Notes: generated by a model from the sequence alone, not told the origin. A DNA stretch of 64,000 nt from JAWLHU01 sp041690255 (GCA_041690255.1 JAWLHU010000012.1:62001-126000), one strand, 5' to 3'; positions 31,431-41,125 are shown, counted from the stretch's first letter. A program made the numbers and translations.

Positions 31431-32738
31431 ATGAACTTCTTCGATTTCCTCGAGACCAAGTTGATGCCGGTCTTCGCAAAGGTCGGCACCCAGCGCCACA
31501 TTATGGCGATCCGCGACGGCGTCGTTGCTACGATCCCGCTTACCGTCATCGGTGGTCTCTCCCTGATCATTGCGAACCCGCCCTTCGACAAGACGGCGAC
31601 CGGCTTCGGCAAGCTCTGGCTTGACTGGGCCACCGTCAACAAGTTCGCCCTCTCCATGCCCTTCTACATGACCATGGCGCTCATGTCGATCTTCGCCGTC
31701 ATGGCCATGGGCTACAGCCTCTCGAACTCCTATAAGATGAACCCGCTCAACGGTTCCATTCTCTCCCTCATGACCTACCTGCTCATGTCCGCCCAGGCGG
31801 TCAACGCCGACGGTCTCGGCCGTCTTCTCCCCACCAAGTACCTGGATGGCCAGGGCATCTTCACCGCAATTCTCGCTACGATTCTTGCCGTCGAGGTCAC
31901 CCGGTTCCTGAAGGCGAAGAACATCACCGTCAAGATGCCCGACGGCGTCCCGCCGGCCATCGCCAACTCCTTCGACGCCCTCGTTCCCGCTTTCGTGCTC
32001 GTCCTGATCGTCTACCCGATCACCCTGATCGTACAGAGCACCGCCGGGGTTCCCGTGCCCCAGTTGATCATGAACCTGTTCAAGCCGCTGATCTCCGCCG
32101 TTGACAGCCCCTTCGGCATCGCCTTCGTTGCGATCCTGGCGCAGCTCCTCTGGGCGGTCGGCATTCACGGCTCCTCGGTCGTCGGCTCGGTCGCCAACCC
32201 GTTCAAGGAAGCCAACCTGGCCGCCAACGCCGCCGCACAGGCCGCCGGTGAGGTCATGCCCGCCATTTTCACGCCCCCGTTCTGGTCCTTCTTCATCGTG
32301 ATCGGCGGCTCCGGTGCGACCCTTGGCCTGCTGGTCCTCCTGCTCCGCTCCCGGTCCTCGCACCTGAAGGGCATCGGCAAGGTCGCCCTGGTCCCCGGCC
32401 TCTTCAACATCAACGAGCCGATCATCTTCGGCATGCCGATGATCTTCAACCCGACCATGTTCATCCCGTTCGTCTTCTCCCAGACGGTCTGCGCCCTGAT
32501 CGCCTACTATGCCGTCAAGCTGGGCTTCGTCATGCGAGCCTTTGCCACGGTTCCCTGGACCACCCCGGCCCCGCTGGGCGCCATGATCGGTTCCGCAGAC
32601 TGGAAGGCCGGTGTGCTGGTCCTGATCCTGGCTGTGGTCTCGACCGTGATCTACTACCCGTTCTTCAGGGTCTACGAGCGCTCCCTGATCAAGCAGGAAG
32701 AGGCGGATGCGGCCGCTGCGGCCGTCGCCGCCGACTAA
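31431..32738 (+). CDS. PTS cellobiose-type EIIC permease
   Basis: A 435-residue membrane permease of the Lac/cellobiose class: MNFFDFLETKLMPVFAKVGTQRHIMAIRDG, IHGSSVVGSVANPF, PGLFNINEPIIFGMPMIFNP (substrate-region NEP motif), PWTTPAPLGAMI. About ten membrane segments. It imports a beta-glucoside such as cellobiose during phosphorylation. ATG 31431 follows GGGAGGT. Confidence 0.94.
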   Translation: MNFFDFLETKLMPVFAKVGTQRHIMAIRDGVVATIPLTVIGGLSLIIANPPFDKTATGFGKLWLDWATVNKFALSMPFYMTMALMSIFAVMAMGYSLSNSYKMNPLNGSILSLMTYLLMSAQAVNADGLGRLLPTKYLDGQGIFTAILATILAVEVTRFLKAKNITVKMPDGVPPAIANSFDALVPAFVLVLIVYPITLIVQSTAGVPVPQLIMNLFKPLISAVDSPFGIAFVAILAQLLWAVGIHGSSVVGSVANPFKEANLAANAAAQAAGEVMPAIFTPPFWSFFIVIGGSGATLGLLVLLLRSRSSHLKGIGKVALVPGLFNINEPIIFGMPMIFNPTMFIPFVFSQTVCALIAYYAVKLGFVMRAFATVPWTTPAPLGAMIGSADWKAGVLVLILAVVSTVIYYPFFRVYERSLIKQEEADAAAAAVAAD

Positions 32739-32762
32739 CACAAAAACGAGGAGGCCTTCACT

Positions 32763-33086
32763 GTGTCGGAGGTAATGGATATCGAGATGATCGCCATGCA
32801 GGTGATCCTTGCGGGTGGCAACGCTCGCAACGAGGGCCGGGAGGCGCTCAAGATGGCCAAGGAAGGCCGCTTTGCCGAGGCAGAAGAGTGCCTGCGCAAC
32901 GGTGACCTCGAACTCGCCAAGGCGCACGACATTCAGACCGGGCTGATCCAGCAGGAGGCCGGGGGCAACTCGATTCCGGTGAAGCTCCTCATGGTCCATG
33001 CCCAGGATCACTATATGTCTGCCATGTCGGAGCTCTATCTGGTCCGGGAGCTGGTCGACCTCTATCGCAAGCTCGAGAGCAAGTAA
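32763..33086 (+). CDS. PTS lactose/cellobiose-type EIIA
   Basis: A 107-residue helical EIIA: MQVILAGGNARNEGREALKMAKEGRFAEAEECL and phospho-acceptor His79 in LLMVHAQDHYM. It completes the IIA-IIB-IIC set as separate polypeptides. GTG 32763 is preceded by GAGGAGG. A GC-rich hairpin follows before the hydrolase gene. Confidence 0.93.
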   Translation: MSEVMDIEMIAMQVILAGGNARNEGREALKMAKEGRFAEAEECLRNGDLELAKAHDIQTGLIQQEAGGNSIPVKLLMVHAQDHYMSAMSELYLVRELVDLYRKLESK

Positions 33087-33093
33087 GTATACA

Positions 33094-33116
33094 GGGGGGC
33101 GGGGCTCCCGCCCCCT
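33094..33116 (+). other. intra-operon GC-rich hairpin
   Basis: GGGGGCGGG and CCCGCCCCC around GCT between the EIIA and GH4 genes. With no T run and genes continuing, it more likely stabilises or processes the transcript than ends it. Confidence 0.5.
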
Positions 33117-33138
33117 CCACGAAGGAGTGACGCCCAGT

Positions 33139-34452
33139 ATGTCCGGTTTGAAGATCGCGATTATCGGTGGCGGTTCCAGCTATACCCCTGAGATTATTGA
33201 GGGCTTCATTCTCCGGCATCATGAGCTGCCGATCCGGGAGATCCAGTTGGTGGATATCCCCGCCGGCAAAGAGAAGCTCGAGATCGTAGGCGCCCTGGCC
33301 CAGCGCATGGTGAAGAAGGCCGGCCTCGACATTAACGTGGTGCTGACCATGGATCGCCGGTCCGCGATCGACGGCGCCGACTTCGTCACGACCCAGTTCC
33401 GTGTCGGCCTGCTCGACGCCCGGATCCGGGACGAGCGGATCCCCCTGCGCTACAACTGCATCGGCCAGGAGACCAACGGCGGCGGCGGCTTCGCCAAGGC
33501 GCTGCGGACCATTCCGGTCATCCTCGGGATCACCAAGGATATCGAGGAACTGGCCCCCAACGCCAAGATGATCAACTTCACCAACCCCTCCGGCATGGTG
33601 ACCGAGGCGGCCCTGAAGTACAGCAAGGTCGACACCATCGGCCTCTGCAACGTGCCGATCGGGATTCAGATGAATATCGCCAAGCTGTACGATGTTGAAC
33701 CGAAGCGGATCTTCATCGACTTCGCCGGCCTGAACCACCTGGTCTGGGGCCTGAAGGTCTACCTCGACGGTGTCGATGTCACCGCCAACACCCTCAAGGA
33801 GCTGGCCAACGACGCCAACTTCTCCATGCGGAATATCCGCCCGATCAAGTGGGGTGAGGATCTGCTCCAGCAGCTCGGCGTGGTGCCCTGCCCCTATCAT
33901 CGGTACTACTACATGACCGAGACGATGCTGGAGGAGGAGCTTCGCGACGCCGCTCCTGGCGGCAAGGGCACTCGCGGCGAGGTCGTCAAGCAGGTCGAGG
34001 CTGAGCTGTTCGAGCTGTACAAGGATCCGAACCTGGCGATCAAGCCGCCCCAGTTGATGCTTCGTGGTGGCGCCTACTACTCCGATGCCGCCTGCAATCT
34101 GATTGCCTCCATCTACAACAACAAGATGGACATCCACACCGTCAACGTCCGCAACAACGGGGCGATCGCTGACCTGCCCGACAACGTGGCGGTCGAGGCT
34201 AACGCCGTGGTCGGCAAGTTCGGCGCCAAGGCGCTGAACGTCGGTCACATGCCGAAGCAGGTCCGCGGCCTGCTCCAGCTCATGAAGAACTTCGAGGAGC
34301 TGACCATTGAGGCCGCCGTCTCCGGCGACTACAACCTCGCCCTCCGCGCCCTCTCGGCCAACCCGCTGGTCCCGACCACCAAGATTGCCAAGGCGATGCT
34401 GGACGATATCATTCGGGAGAACGCCGAGTTCCTGCCCCAGTTCGCCAAGTAG
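33139..34452 (+). CDS. GH4 6-phospho-beta-glucosidase
   Basis: Hydrolyses the phosphorylated beta-glucoside delivered by the PTS. A 437-residue GH4 enzyme: NAD-binding LKIAIIGGGSSYTPEI, TTQFRVGLLDARIRDERIPL, NCIGQETNGGGGFAKALRTIP, INFTNPSGMVTEA, GLCNVPIG (metal Cys), FIDFAGLNHLVWG. This family uses NAD+ and Mn2+ in an elimination-addition mechanism. AAGGAG precedes ATG 33139. Specificity among beta- versus alpha-glycosides follows from the cellobiose-type PTS neighbours. Confidence 0.93.
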   Translation: MSGLKIAIIGGGSSYTPEIIEGFILRHHELPIREIQLVDIPAGKEKLEIVGALAQRMVKKAGLDINVVLTMDRRSAIDGADFVTTQFRVGLLDARIRDERIPLRYNCIGQETNGGGGFAKALRTIPVILGITKDIEELAPNAKMINFTNPSGMVTEAALKYSKVDTIGLCNVPIGIQMNIAKLYDVEPKRIFIDFAGLNHLVWGLKVYLDGVDVTANTLKELANDANFSMRNIRPIKWGEDLLQQLGVVPCPYHRYYYMTETMLEEELRDAAPGGKGTRGEVVKQVEAELFELYKDPNLAIKPPQLMLRGGAYYSDAACNLIASIYNNKMDIHTVNVRNNGAIADLPDNVAVEANAVVGKFGAKALNVGHMPKQVRGLLQLMKNFEELTIEAAVSGDYNLALRALSANPLVPTTKIAKAMLDDIIRENAEFLPQFAK

Positions 34453-34470
34453 TCGCTCCATGGTAACCGA

Positions 34471-34500
34471 AGGCCCCGGGGCAGGCCCCCGGGGCCTCTT
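34471..34500 (+). terminator. terminator after the GH4 gene
   Basis: AGGCCCCGGGG and CCCCGGGGCCT arms, then CTTCT. Genes resume 22 bases later, so it may be partial. Confidence 0.65.
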
Positions 34501-34521
34501 CTCACCCCTCGGAGGTGCGCC

Positions 34522-35376
34522 GTGTACAAACTGCTCGCGATCGATATGGATGGCACCCTGCTCTCTTCGCGGCGGACGGTCTCCCGGGCCAATGCGATGG
34601 CGCTGCGCAAGGCGGTCGCTGCAGGGGTACATGTGACGATTTGCACGGGGCGGGGCCACGAGTCCGCCCGGATCTTTACCCGGTTCATGGGCGTCCGGGG
34701 ATACGTTGTCTCGGCCAACGGAGCAATCGGGCATGATCCCGCGGGCAAGGTGCTCTTCTCTGATCCCATGGACCCGGCGGTGGTGACGACTCTGATCCGC
34801 ATTCTGCGCCGGCACCGACTGATCTTCCACATCTTCACGGCGGACGGACTGGTGGCGGAGACACGGCCGTGGCCCCGCACACGGGCCTGGCCGACCGCAT
34901 GGAGCGACCTGCTCTGGCCGCAGGCCTACCTCTCCCGTGAGGCCAGCCGCCTCTTCGGCGGACCACGGATCGTGAACGATGTGGAGGAGTACCTGCGGGA
35001 CCACGGGCCCTGCCTCAAGTTCTTCTGCGTGGAGGACGAGCCGGGCAGCAAGGAGGCCGCCATGGCGGCGATCCGGCTGGCGGACCTCCCACTGGAGACG
35101 GCAGCATCGGGCAGCGACAACGTGGAGTTCACCGCTCCGGGGGTCCACAAGGCGAGCGGGCTGGCCCGTCTCGCTGCGCATTTAGGCGTTCACCAATCCG
35201 AGGTGGCCGCGGTCGGTGATCACTTGAACGACCTGGAGATGCTCCGCTGGGCCGGTCTGGGCGTGGCCGTGGCCAATGCCGTACCCGAGGCGAAGGAGGC
35301 CGCCCGCGAGGTGATTGCGCTCTCCAACGATGAGCATGCGGTCGCCGCCGTCGTCCACTCGCTAATTTTGACGTAA
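34522..35376 (+). CDS. Cof-type HAD phosphatase
   Basis: A 284-residue HAD hydrolase of the Cof/YkrA group: nucleophile motif LLAIDMDGTLL, TICTGRG, YVVSANGA, KASGLARLAAHLGVHQSEVAAVGDHLNDLEMLRWAGLGVAVANA (motifs III-IV). It dephosphorylates sugar phosphates or similar; in this operon it may relieve sugar-phosphate build-up (inference). GTG 34522 has CGGAGGTG upstream; 11 bases separate it from ptsI. Confidence 0.9.
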   Translation: MYKLLAIDMDGTLLSSRRTVSRANAMALRKAVAAGVHVTICTGRGHESARIFTRFMGVRGYVVSANGAIGHDPAGKVLFSDPMDPAVVTTLIRILRRHRLIFHIFTADGLVAETRPWPRTRAWPTAWSDLLWPQAYLSREASRLFGGPRIVNDVEEYLRDHGPCLKFFCVEDEPGSKEAAMAAIRLADLPLETAASGSDNVEFTAPGVHKASGLARLAAHLGVHQSEVAAVGDHLNDLEMLRWAGLGVAVANAVPEAKEAAREVIALSNDEHAVAAVVHSLILT

Positions 35377-35387
35377 AGGTGATGAAC

Positions 35388-37091
35388 ATGCAGTTACAGG
35401 GTATTGGTGCGGCCCGGGGGATCGCCATGGGTCCCGCCCTGGTCCTGCGGGCCGAGGCTCCCACCTCCTCCAACGAGGGGCAGAGCGTGGCACCGGAGGC
35501 CATTCCCGCGGAAATGGAACGGCTGGCCCAGGGTCTGGCGCAGGCTCAGGAGGCCCTGACCGCCCTGATCGCCAGGAGCGAGGGCCCCGCGGCCGAGATC
35601 CTGACGGCTCACCAGATCATGCTGGGCGACCCGGAGCTTCTGGCCGCCGCCCAGCAGGAGATCCAGAGCAACCGGGTCCCGGCCGAGGTGGCGATCAGCC
35701 GGGCTGGCGAGGCGATCGCCCAGGTGCTGGCCGGGCTGGATGATCCCTATCTGCGGGAGCGCGCCGCCGACGTGCGCGACGTGGCCCGCCAGGTGGTCCG
35801 GGTCCTGACGAAGGCGGCCAGCCCGCTGGCGGCCCTCCGCCGTCCCTCGGTGATCGTGGCGAGCGATCTGGCCCCCTCGGAGACCGCCCAGTTGGACCCG
35901 GCCCTCGTCCTGGCGCTCGCCACCGAGACCGGCGGCCCCACCTCCCACACGGCGATCCTGGCCCGGAGCCTCGGAATCCCCGCTGTGGTTGGCGCAGCCA
36001 ATCTGCTCGGGCAGATCGAGGACGGCCAGATGGTCGCGGTGGACGGCTCGAAGGGCCGGGTCTGGGTCCAGCCCGGGGGCGAAGAGCTGGAGCAGGTCGA
36101 GGGGCTCCTGCGGGCAGCGAAGCTTGAGGCGGAGGAGCTCAAGTCCCTGCGGAACCTGCCGGCGATCACCCGCGATGGACACCGCGTGGAGTTGGCGGCC
36201 AACGTCGGGCACCCCGGCGACAGCCATGCTGCCATGGAGGCCGGTGCGGAGGGGGTCGGCCTCTATCGGACGGAGTTCCTCTTCATGAACCGGGGCGATG
36301 TGCCGACCGAGGAGGAGCAGTTCGAGGCCTACAAGGCCGTGATCCAGGCCATGGGTGGGCGGCCGGTCGTCATCCGGACACTGGACATTGGGGGCGACAA
36401 GGAGCTGCCGGCCCTGGGCCTGGAGAAGGAGGCCAACCCCTTCCTGGGTGTGCGGGCCCTCCGGCTCTGCCTGCGCCGTCCGGATCTCTTCCGCACCCAA
36501 CTGCGGGCGCTGCTGCGGGCCTCGGCCTTCGGCCCGACGCGGATCATGTACCCCATGGTCTCCGGACTGGAAGAGTTGCGCGCCGCGAACACCCTGCTGA
36601 ATGAGGAGAGGGCAAAGCTGATCGCCGAGGGGGTTGCGGTCGGTACTGACCTGCAGGTCGGCATTATGATCGAGGTGCCCTCGGCGGCGCTGATCTCCGA
36701 TCTGCTGGCCCCCGAGGTCGACTTCTTCAGCATCGGCACCAACGATCTGATCCAGTACACCCTGGCGGCGGACCGCATGAACGACGGCGTGGCGCACCTG
36801 TATCAGCCGTTCCATCCGGCGGTGCTCCGCCTGATCAAGCATGTCTGTCAAATGGCCCACGCCCACGGGAAGTGGGTCGGTATGTGCGGCGAAATGGCCG
36901 GTGATCCCACCGCTACGGAGGTCCTGGTCGGCCTCGGGCTGGATGAACTGAGCATGGCCCCGGCCAGCCTCGGGGTGGTCAAGCGTGCCGTCTGCAACAC
37001 CTCCCTGACGGAGGCGAAAAAGCTGGCCCTGCGTCTCATGGCGGGTGGGGCCCTTACACCTTCAGCTTCTCCACCTGCGCCTGTAGGGTGA
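35388..37091 (+). CDS. ptsI: PTS enzyme I (phosphoenolpyruvate-protein phosphotransferase)
   Basis: Transfers phosphate from PEP to HPr. A 567-residue EI: LQGIGAARGIAMGPALVL start, phospho-histidine His187 in GGPTSHTAILARSLGIPAVVGA, TEFLFMNRGDVPTEEEQFEAYKAV, RTLDIGGDKELP, FFSIGTNDLIQYTLAADRMND, VGMCGEMAGDP (active-site Cys). ATG 35388 sits 8 bases after AAGGTG. Its last 38 bases overlap the convergent chemoreceptor gene. Confidence 0.96.
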   Translation: MQLQGIGAARGIAMGPALVLRAEAPTSSNEGQSVAPEAIPAEMERLAQGLAQAQEALTALIARSEGPAAEILTAHQIMLGDPELLAAAQQEIQSNRVPAEVAISRAGEAIAQVLAGLDDPYLRERAADVRDVARQVVRVLTKAASPLAALRRPSVIVASDLAPSETAQLDPALVLALATETGGPTSHTAILARSLGIPAVVGAANLLGQIEDGQMVAVDGSKGRVWVQPGGEELEQVEGLLRAAKLEAEELKSLRNLPAITRDGHRVELAANVGHPGDSHAAMEAGAEGVGLYRTEFLFMNRGDVPTEEEQFEAYKAVIQAMGGRPVVIRTLDIGGDKELPALGLEKEANPFLGVRALRLCLRRPDLFRTQLRALLRASAFGPTRIMYPMVSGLEELRAANTLLNEERAKLIAEGVAVGTDLQVGIMIEVPSAALISDLLAPEVDFFSIGTNDLIQYTLAADRMNDGVAHLYQPFHPAVLRLIKHVCQMAHAHGKWVGMCGEMAGDPTATEVLVGLGLDELSMAPASLGVVKRAVCNTSLTEAKKLALRLMAGGALTPSASPPAPVG

Positions 37092-39300
37092 CCGAGATCC
37101 CGGCCAGCTCACGTGCCGAGGCAGCAACCTCCCTCGCCACGGCGTTCAGGCTCTCTACTACCGACGAGACCTGGCTGACCGCCCGGGCATTCTCTTGCGA
37201 AACCTTAGAGACGCGCTCCATCGCCTCGGAGACGGTACTGGCCGAAGCGGACATCTCCTCGGTCGAGGCGGTCGACTCCTCGGCCACCGCAGCCACGGTA
37301 CCGAATGTCTTGGCGCCCTGCTCCACATTCTGGCGCACCTGCTGTGCCGTCTCAGAGATCGACTGCACACCGGTGGCGGCCTGCTCTACCGTTGTGAGGA
37401 TCTCTTCCAGAACCCGACCGGACTCGGCGGCCAGACGGCTTCCGGTGGCCGCCTCTGTCGTTCCCTGTTCCATGGATTGCGCGGCGTCGACCATGCGGGT
37501 CTGGACATCGTTCAGTAGCGTAGCGATCTCCCGGGTGGAGCGGGTCGAGCGCTCGGCCAACTTGCGCACCTCATCGGCGACGACGGCGAAACCGCGTCCG
37601 TGCTCCCCGGCCCGGGCCGCCTCAATCGCCGCGTTCAGCGCCAGCAGATTCGTCTGCTCGGCAATCTCCGAGATCATGCCCGTGATCTCACCGATCTTGG
37701 CCGAAACCTGGCCCAGCGTGCGAATCCGCTCTGCGGTCTCATCGACCACCCGTTGGATTCGACTCATGCCGACCAAGGTCTGCTGGACCACATTCGCGCC
37801 ATCGCGGGCTTGAACGGCGGCCTGATTGGCTCTCTCTGCCACCCGTCGGGCACTCGCATCCACGCCGGCGATCGCGCCGCTCATCTGCTCCAGGCCTGTG
37901 GAGGCATTCAGGACCTCACTGGCCATCTGCTGAGATCCCTGTTCAATCTGGCGGATGGTGTTCTTCAGTTCCGTCATGGTCCGCTGCACATCCGCTGCCG
38001 ACCTGGCTTCCAACTCCGCACCATCGGCCACCTGAGCCACCGCTTCGGCCACGCTCTTCGTCTCATGCGCTGCCTGCTCAGACATGCCGGAGAGCCGGTC
38101 GCAGGCCGACTGAACCGAGCGGGCCGAATCGGTCACACCGGCAATCAACTGGCGCAGGAACTGAATGGTCTGGTTAAACGCTGCGGCCACCTGGCCGATC
38201 TCATCCTTGCTGGCGACCATTACCCGTTCTATACGGAAATCGCCCTGCATCATCTGCCGTGATGCGGCTTCCAGAACCGAGAGATTCCGCCTGGCCGAAA
38301 TGGCGAAGACCATGAGGAAGTAGGCGGCCACCAGCATGGTGAGCGCAATAAGCCCCAACGCCCCGGCCCTGCGGACTTCGACTTCACGAATCCGATCGGC
38401 CATCAGTTCATCGAGAATGAGAAAGGCCTCGTCGCGCAGGGCAAAGACGGAGTCAATGGCAACGGTCGCTTCATCGAAGAAGGTGGCGCCGGCGATTGTG
38501 ATCGTCTGGGGCTGGATCAACTCCCGCTCCGCAAGCGCCTGATAGCTGTTGGCCAGGTCGGTCATGGTGCGGGTCTTCGCTTCGAGTCGCTCGGCCAGGG
38601 CGGGATTGGCGAGCACTGCCTGCTCCACGCTCGTCTGGGCCTGGCTGAGATAGGCCTCCGCCTGCGCCTTGAGTATCTGGATCCGGGTCTTCTCCTCCTG
38701 GGTGGCCGAGCCCTTGGTGGCTACCCCTGAGCCGGCTGCCCGCTCTTGCCCCTGGACCTCGCTGAGCCGGGAGAGGGTCTGGGTCGTCAAGATCGAGAGG
38801 TGGTATTCGTCAAGGTGGGAGTTCATGGAGAGCGACGAGCGGTCGGAGACGCGCTCGGCGAATCGCTGAATGGCCGTAACCACGTCTGTGTGCATCTCAA
38901 AAGACTTCGCGGGCGGCAGGGAAGGCAGCACAGTCAACAGCGCTTCCCAGTCATCCTTGATCTTCTCCCACTCGGCGCTGGACCCGAAGGCAGCCCCGTG
39001 GGTGGCATCCAGGCTGTCCAGCCGAGCGATTGCCTGGGCAGCGTCCGCCTGAAAACCGGTGAGGGCCTGCTTGGCGCTGGCATCGCCATTGAGAAGACGA
39101 GAAGCGGTGCCCCGATGCCGCTGAACCTCCTTAATGAAGTCCCCGGCAGCCCGCACAAACTGCATGCCCACACGCTGCTGCCTGGGAAGCGCGATCGCCT
39201 GGTTCAGTCCGACCGTGTAGTGGTAGGTGACATAGGTGGCTGGAATGAGGAGAAGAAGAACGACGAGCAGGATCTTCTGCGAAAAGCGGAGTTGGTCCAT
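37054..39300 (-). CDS. methyl-accepting chemotaxis protein with NIT-like sensor domain
   Basis: A ~748-residue membrane chemoreceptor: TM1 (QKILLVVLLLLIPATYVTYHY), a large all-helical extracytoplasmic domain with QRHRGTASRLLNGD and RLDSLDATHG resembling the nitrate/nitrite-sensing NIT domain, TM2 (AGALGLIALTMLVAAYFLMV), HAMP (MQGDFRIERVMVASKDEIGQVAAAFNQT) and a signalling domain with GMISEIAEQTNLLALNAAIEAARAGEHGRGFAVVADEVRKLAERS. The ligand is unknown. ATG 39300 follows GGAGAG; GTG 39345 is an alternative. Confidence 0.92.
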   Translation of the reverse strand: MDQLRFSQKILLVVLLLLIPATYVTYHYTVGLNQAIALPRQQRVGMQFVRAAGDFIKEVQRHRGTASRLLNGDASAKQALTGFQADAAQAIARLDSLDATHGAAFGSSAEWEKIKDDWEALLTVLPSLPPAKSFEMHTDVVTAIQRFAERVSDRSSLSMNSHLDEYHLSILTTQTLSRLSEVQGQERAAGSGVATKGSATQEEKTRIQILKAQAEAYLSQAQTSVEQAVLANPALAERLEAKTRTMTDLANSYQALAERELIQPQTITIAGATFFDEATVAIDSVFALRDEAFLILDELMADRIREVEVRRAGALGLIALTMLVAAYFLMVFAISARRNLSVLEAASRQMMQGDFRIERVMVASKDEIGQVAAAFNQTIQFLRQLIAGVTDSARSVQSACDRLSGMSEQAAHETKSVAEAVAQVADGAELEARSAADVQRTMTELKNTIRQIEQGSQQMASEVLNASTGLEQMSGAIAGVDASARRVAERANQAAVQARDGANVVQQTLVGMSRIQRVVDETAERIRTLGQVSAKIGEITGMISEIAEQTNLLALNAAIEAARAGEHGRGFAVVADEVRKLAERSTRSTREIATLLNDVQTRMVDAAQSMEQGTTEAATGSRLAAESGRVLEEILTTVEQAATGVQSISETAQQVRQNVEQGAKTFGTVAAVAEESTASTEEMSASASTVSEAMERVSKVSQENARAVSQVSSVVESLNAVAREVAASARELAGISVTLQAQVEKLKV

Positions 39301-39474
39301 CGCAATCTCTCCAGGGCGCAGCAGCCGGCTGAACAGACGCTTCACTCATATCGCCTCATCTCGTGTAGGTTGCACCTGTCAGCTCTAATATCAACATTAC
39401 TGGGTATTTTCGGCCGTGGATATGGCTCGTTTGACCAATGCTTGTTCATGATTTGGTAATCTTCCGAGATGCAC

Positions 39475-39511
39475 AGAGGAGGACCCTGCCACGAAGGCCC
39501 GGTCCTCCTCT
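39475..39511 (-). terminator. terminator of the RNase H-like gene
   Basis: AGAGGAGGACC (39475-39485) and GGTCCTCCTCT (39501-39511) pair perfectly. It is just after the stop of the minus-strand gene at 39518. Confidence 0.7.
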
Positions 39512-39517
39512 CTTCGC

Positions 39518-41125
39518 TCAGCGCCTCAGGGTCTCAAGGAACTCCCGGAGCGGCACGCGCGGCTGGCTCCCTCGCCGGTGGTACCAGCGCAGCTCCCGAT
39601 ACCCCTTGTCGCAGAGCCGGTCAACCACCTCTACCTGGTCCCGGGGCACCCACTTCAGCCGGACCGGTGCACCGGCCTTCTCCAGCCGGCGGAGGCTCCG
39701 CCGGGCCAGAGCGTCCAGGGTCATGCAGCCGGCCTTCTCCTTGATTCCCTTGCTGAGGCGCAGGCGGCTTAGCATGGTCTTGCAGTCAGAGCGAATCTCC
39801 ACATCTGCGCCAGGTGGGGGCTTCACCCGTTCCAGCCAGCGCAGGGCCATGACCAGGGCGCCGTACTCGGCCATGAGGCTGCCGGCCCGGGGGCCGCAGT
39901 TGACGACAGCGGTTTGGGTGTGGATGACGGCACGCCCCACATAGACCTGCAGTCCCGCAACCGCCACGCCATACCGCCCTTCCTTCCGGCGATAGAGCCC
40001 ATCCGTCACGATCAGGATCCGACTGAGTGCCAGGTTTCGCAGGGCCCGATCCAGGGCGGGGAGCCCCTCCGCGGCGGAGAGGACCACCTCGCCGCCCTCC
40101 GGCTGGTAGGTTCCGCCCAGCGACTCGACGAGGAGACGGCAGAGGGGCTCGCTCTCGCCGCAGTCGGTCACGGTGATCCGCCGGCCCGCCAGCACGTTCC
40201 ACCGGGTCGATGCGATCACCTTCCGGAACTCCTGCTCCGCCCCCTCGATCTGCTGGGTGAGGATCTTCCGGTCCTGCTCGAAGCGGGCTGCCAGGGCGGC
40301 CCGCTCCCGCTCAAAGGTGTCAGGCTGCTCCCTCAGGGCCCGGCGTGCCGCCCCGACCTCGCCCCGGGCCTGGCTGATCTGTGCCAGCACCTCCCGCTCG
40401 ACCTTGCGGGCCTGGCGCTTCAGCTCCTTGCTGTCCTTCTCCAGGCGGCGGACGTCCTGCCGGGCCCGCCCGGCCTGCTTCTCCTTCCGCCGCAGCTCCT
40501 GCACCGTCGCCTGTGCGGCAGCGGCCACCGGGGCTGCGGCTGCCTGATCAGGGTAGACGATTCGCCGGAGGGCGAGGCGGCCAATGTCCATGAAGATTCG
40601 ATACTCCTGCTCCGCCCAGTCGGACAGCTCGTTAAGGAACTCTGTCATGTCTTCGGTCCGGCCCAAGTAGCGGCGAATCCGCACGATCCAGACGATGTTC
40701 AGACGGTTGTCATACCGCTCGGCCATGTACTCATCGGTCCAGAGCTCGGGGTTGTCGGCGGGAAAGGGCATGCCATCAAAGGTTAAGTTGGGGATCAGCC
40801 GGACCAGATGCTCCCTGAGAAAGGAGTCCTTCCACCGCCGAAGGATCGCCAGGGTACTGGTCCGAATCCACTTGGGCCCCTTGGTCTCTCCATTTGCTTT
40901 CTTGTACAGACCGGCCACCCGCAGCACTTTCTGGCGCATGAGCGGAGCTAAGGTACGCAGCATGAAGGCGACACAGAAGAAGGCTTCGGCCTCATCGTCG
41001 GAGATTTGCGCCGCCTCCGGTACCGCTTCCATCTGCTCTTTTACCCAGACCTCCAATTCGTCCCATGAGAGATGGGGGAAGCCGTAAAGCCAATCATACC
41101 GAACCTCCTTGTTGCCTTGGGCCAT
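39518..41125 (-). CDS. helical/coiled-coil protein with C-terminal RNase H-like domain
   Basis: A 535-residue protein. Residues 1-190 are a helical domain shared with the upstream gene (PEAAQISDDEAEAFFCVAFML); 205-305 form a charged coiled coil rich in Arg/Lys/Glu; 310-372 is a small alpha/beta unit (LAGRRITVTDCGESEPLCRLLVESLGG) loosely like DUF2325; 373-515 is an RNase H fold with all four acidic positions: Asp375 (IVTDG), Glu420 (LMAEYGALVMAL), Asp447 (EIRSDCKTML) and Asp502 or Asp506 (VVDRLCDKGY). Catalysis on RNA/DNA hybrids is therefore plausible. ATG 41125 follows GGGGGTGGAG and overlaps the upstream gene by 32 bases. The whole architecture is not known to me. Confidence 0.65.
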   Translation of the reverse strand: MAQGNKEVRYDWLYGFPHLSWDELEVWVKEQMEAVPEAAQISDDEAEAFFCVAFMLRTLAPLMRQKVLRVAGLYKKANGETKGPKWIRTSTLAILRRWKDSFLREHLVRLIPNLTFDGMPFPADNPELWTDEYMAERYDNRLNIVWIVRIRRYLGRTEDMTEFLNELSDWAEQEYRIFMDIGRLALRRIVYPDQAAAAPVAAAAQATVQELRRKEKQAGRARQDVRRLEKDSKELKRQARKVEREVLAQISQARGEVGAARRALREQPDTFERERAALAARFEQDRKILTQQIEGAEQEFRKVIASTRWNVLAGRRITVTDCGESEPLCRLLVESLGGTYQPEGGEVVLSAAEGLPALDRALRNLALSRILIVTDGLYRRKEGRYGVAVAGLQVYVGRAVIHTQTAVVNCGPRAGSLMAEYGALVMALRWLERVKPPPGADVEIRSDCKTMLSRLRLSKGIKEKAGCMTLDALARRSLRRLEKAGAPVRLKWVPRDQVEVVDRLCDKGYRELRWYHRRGSQPRVPLREFLETLRR

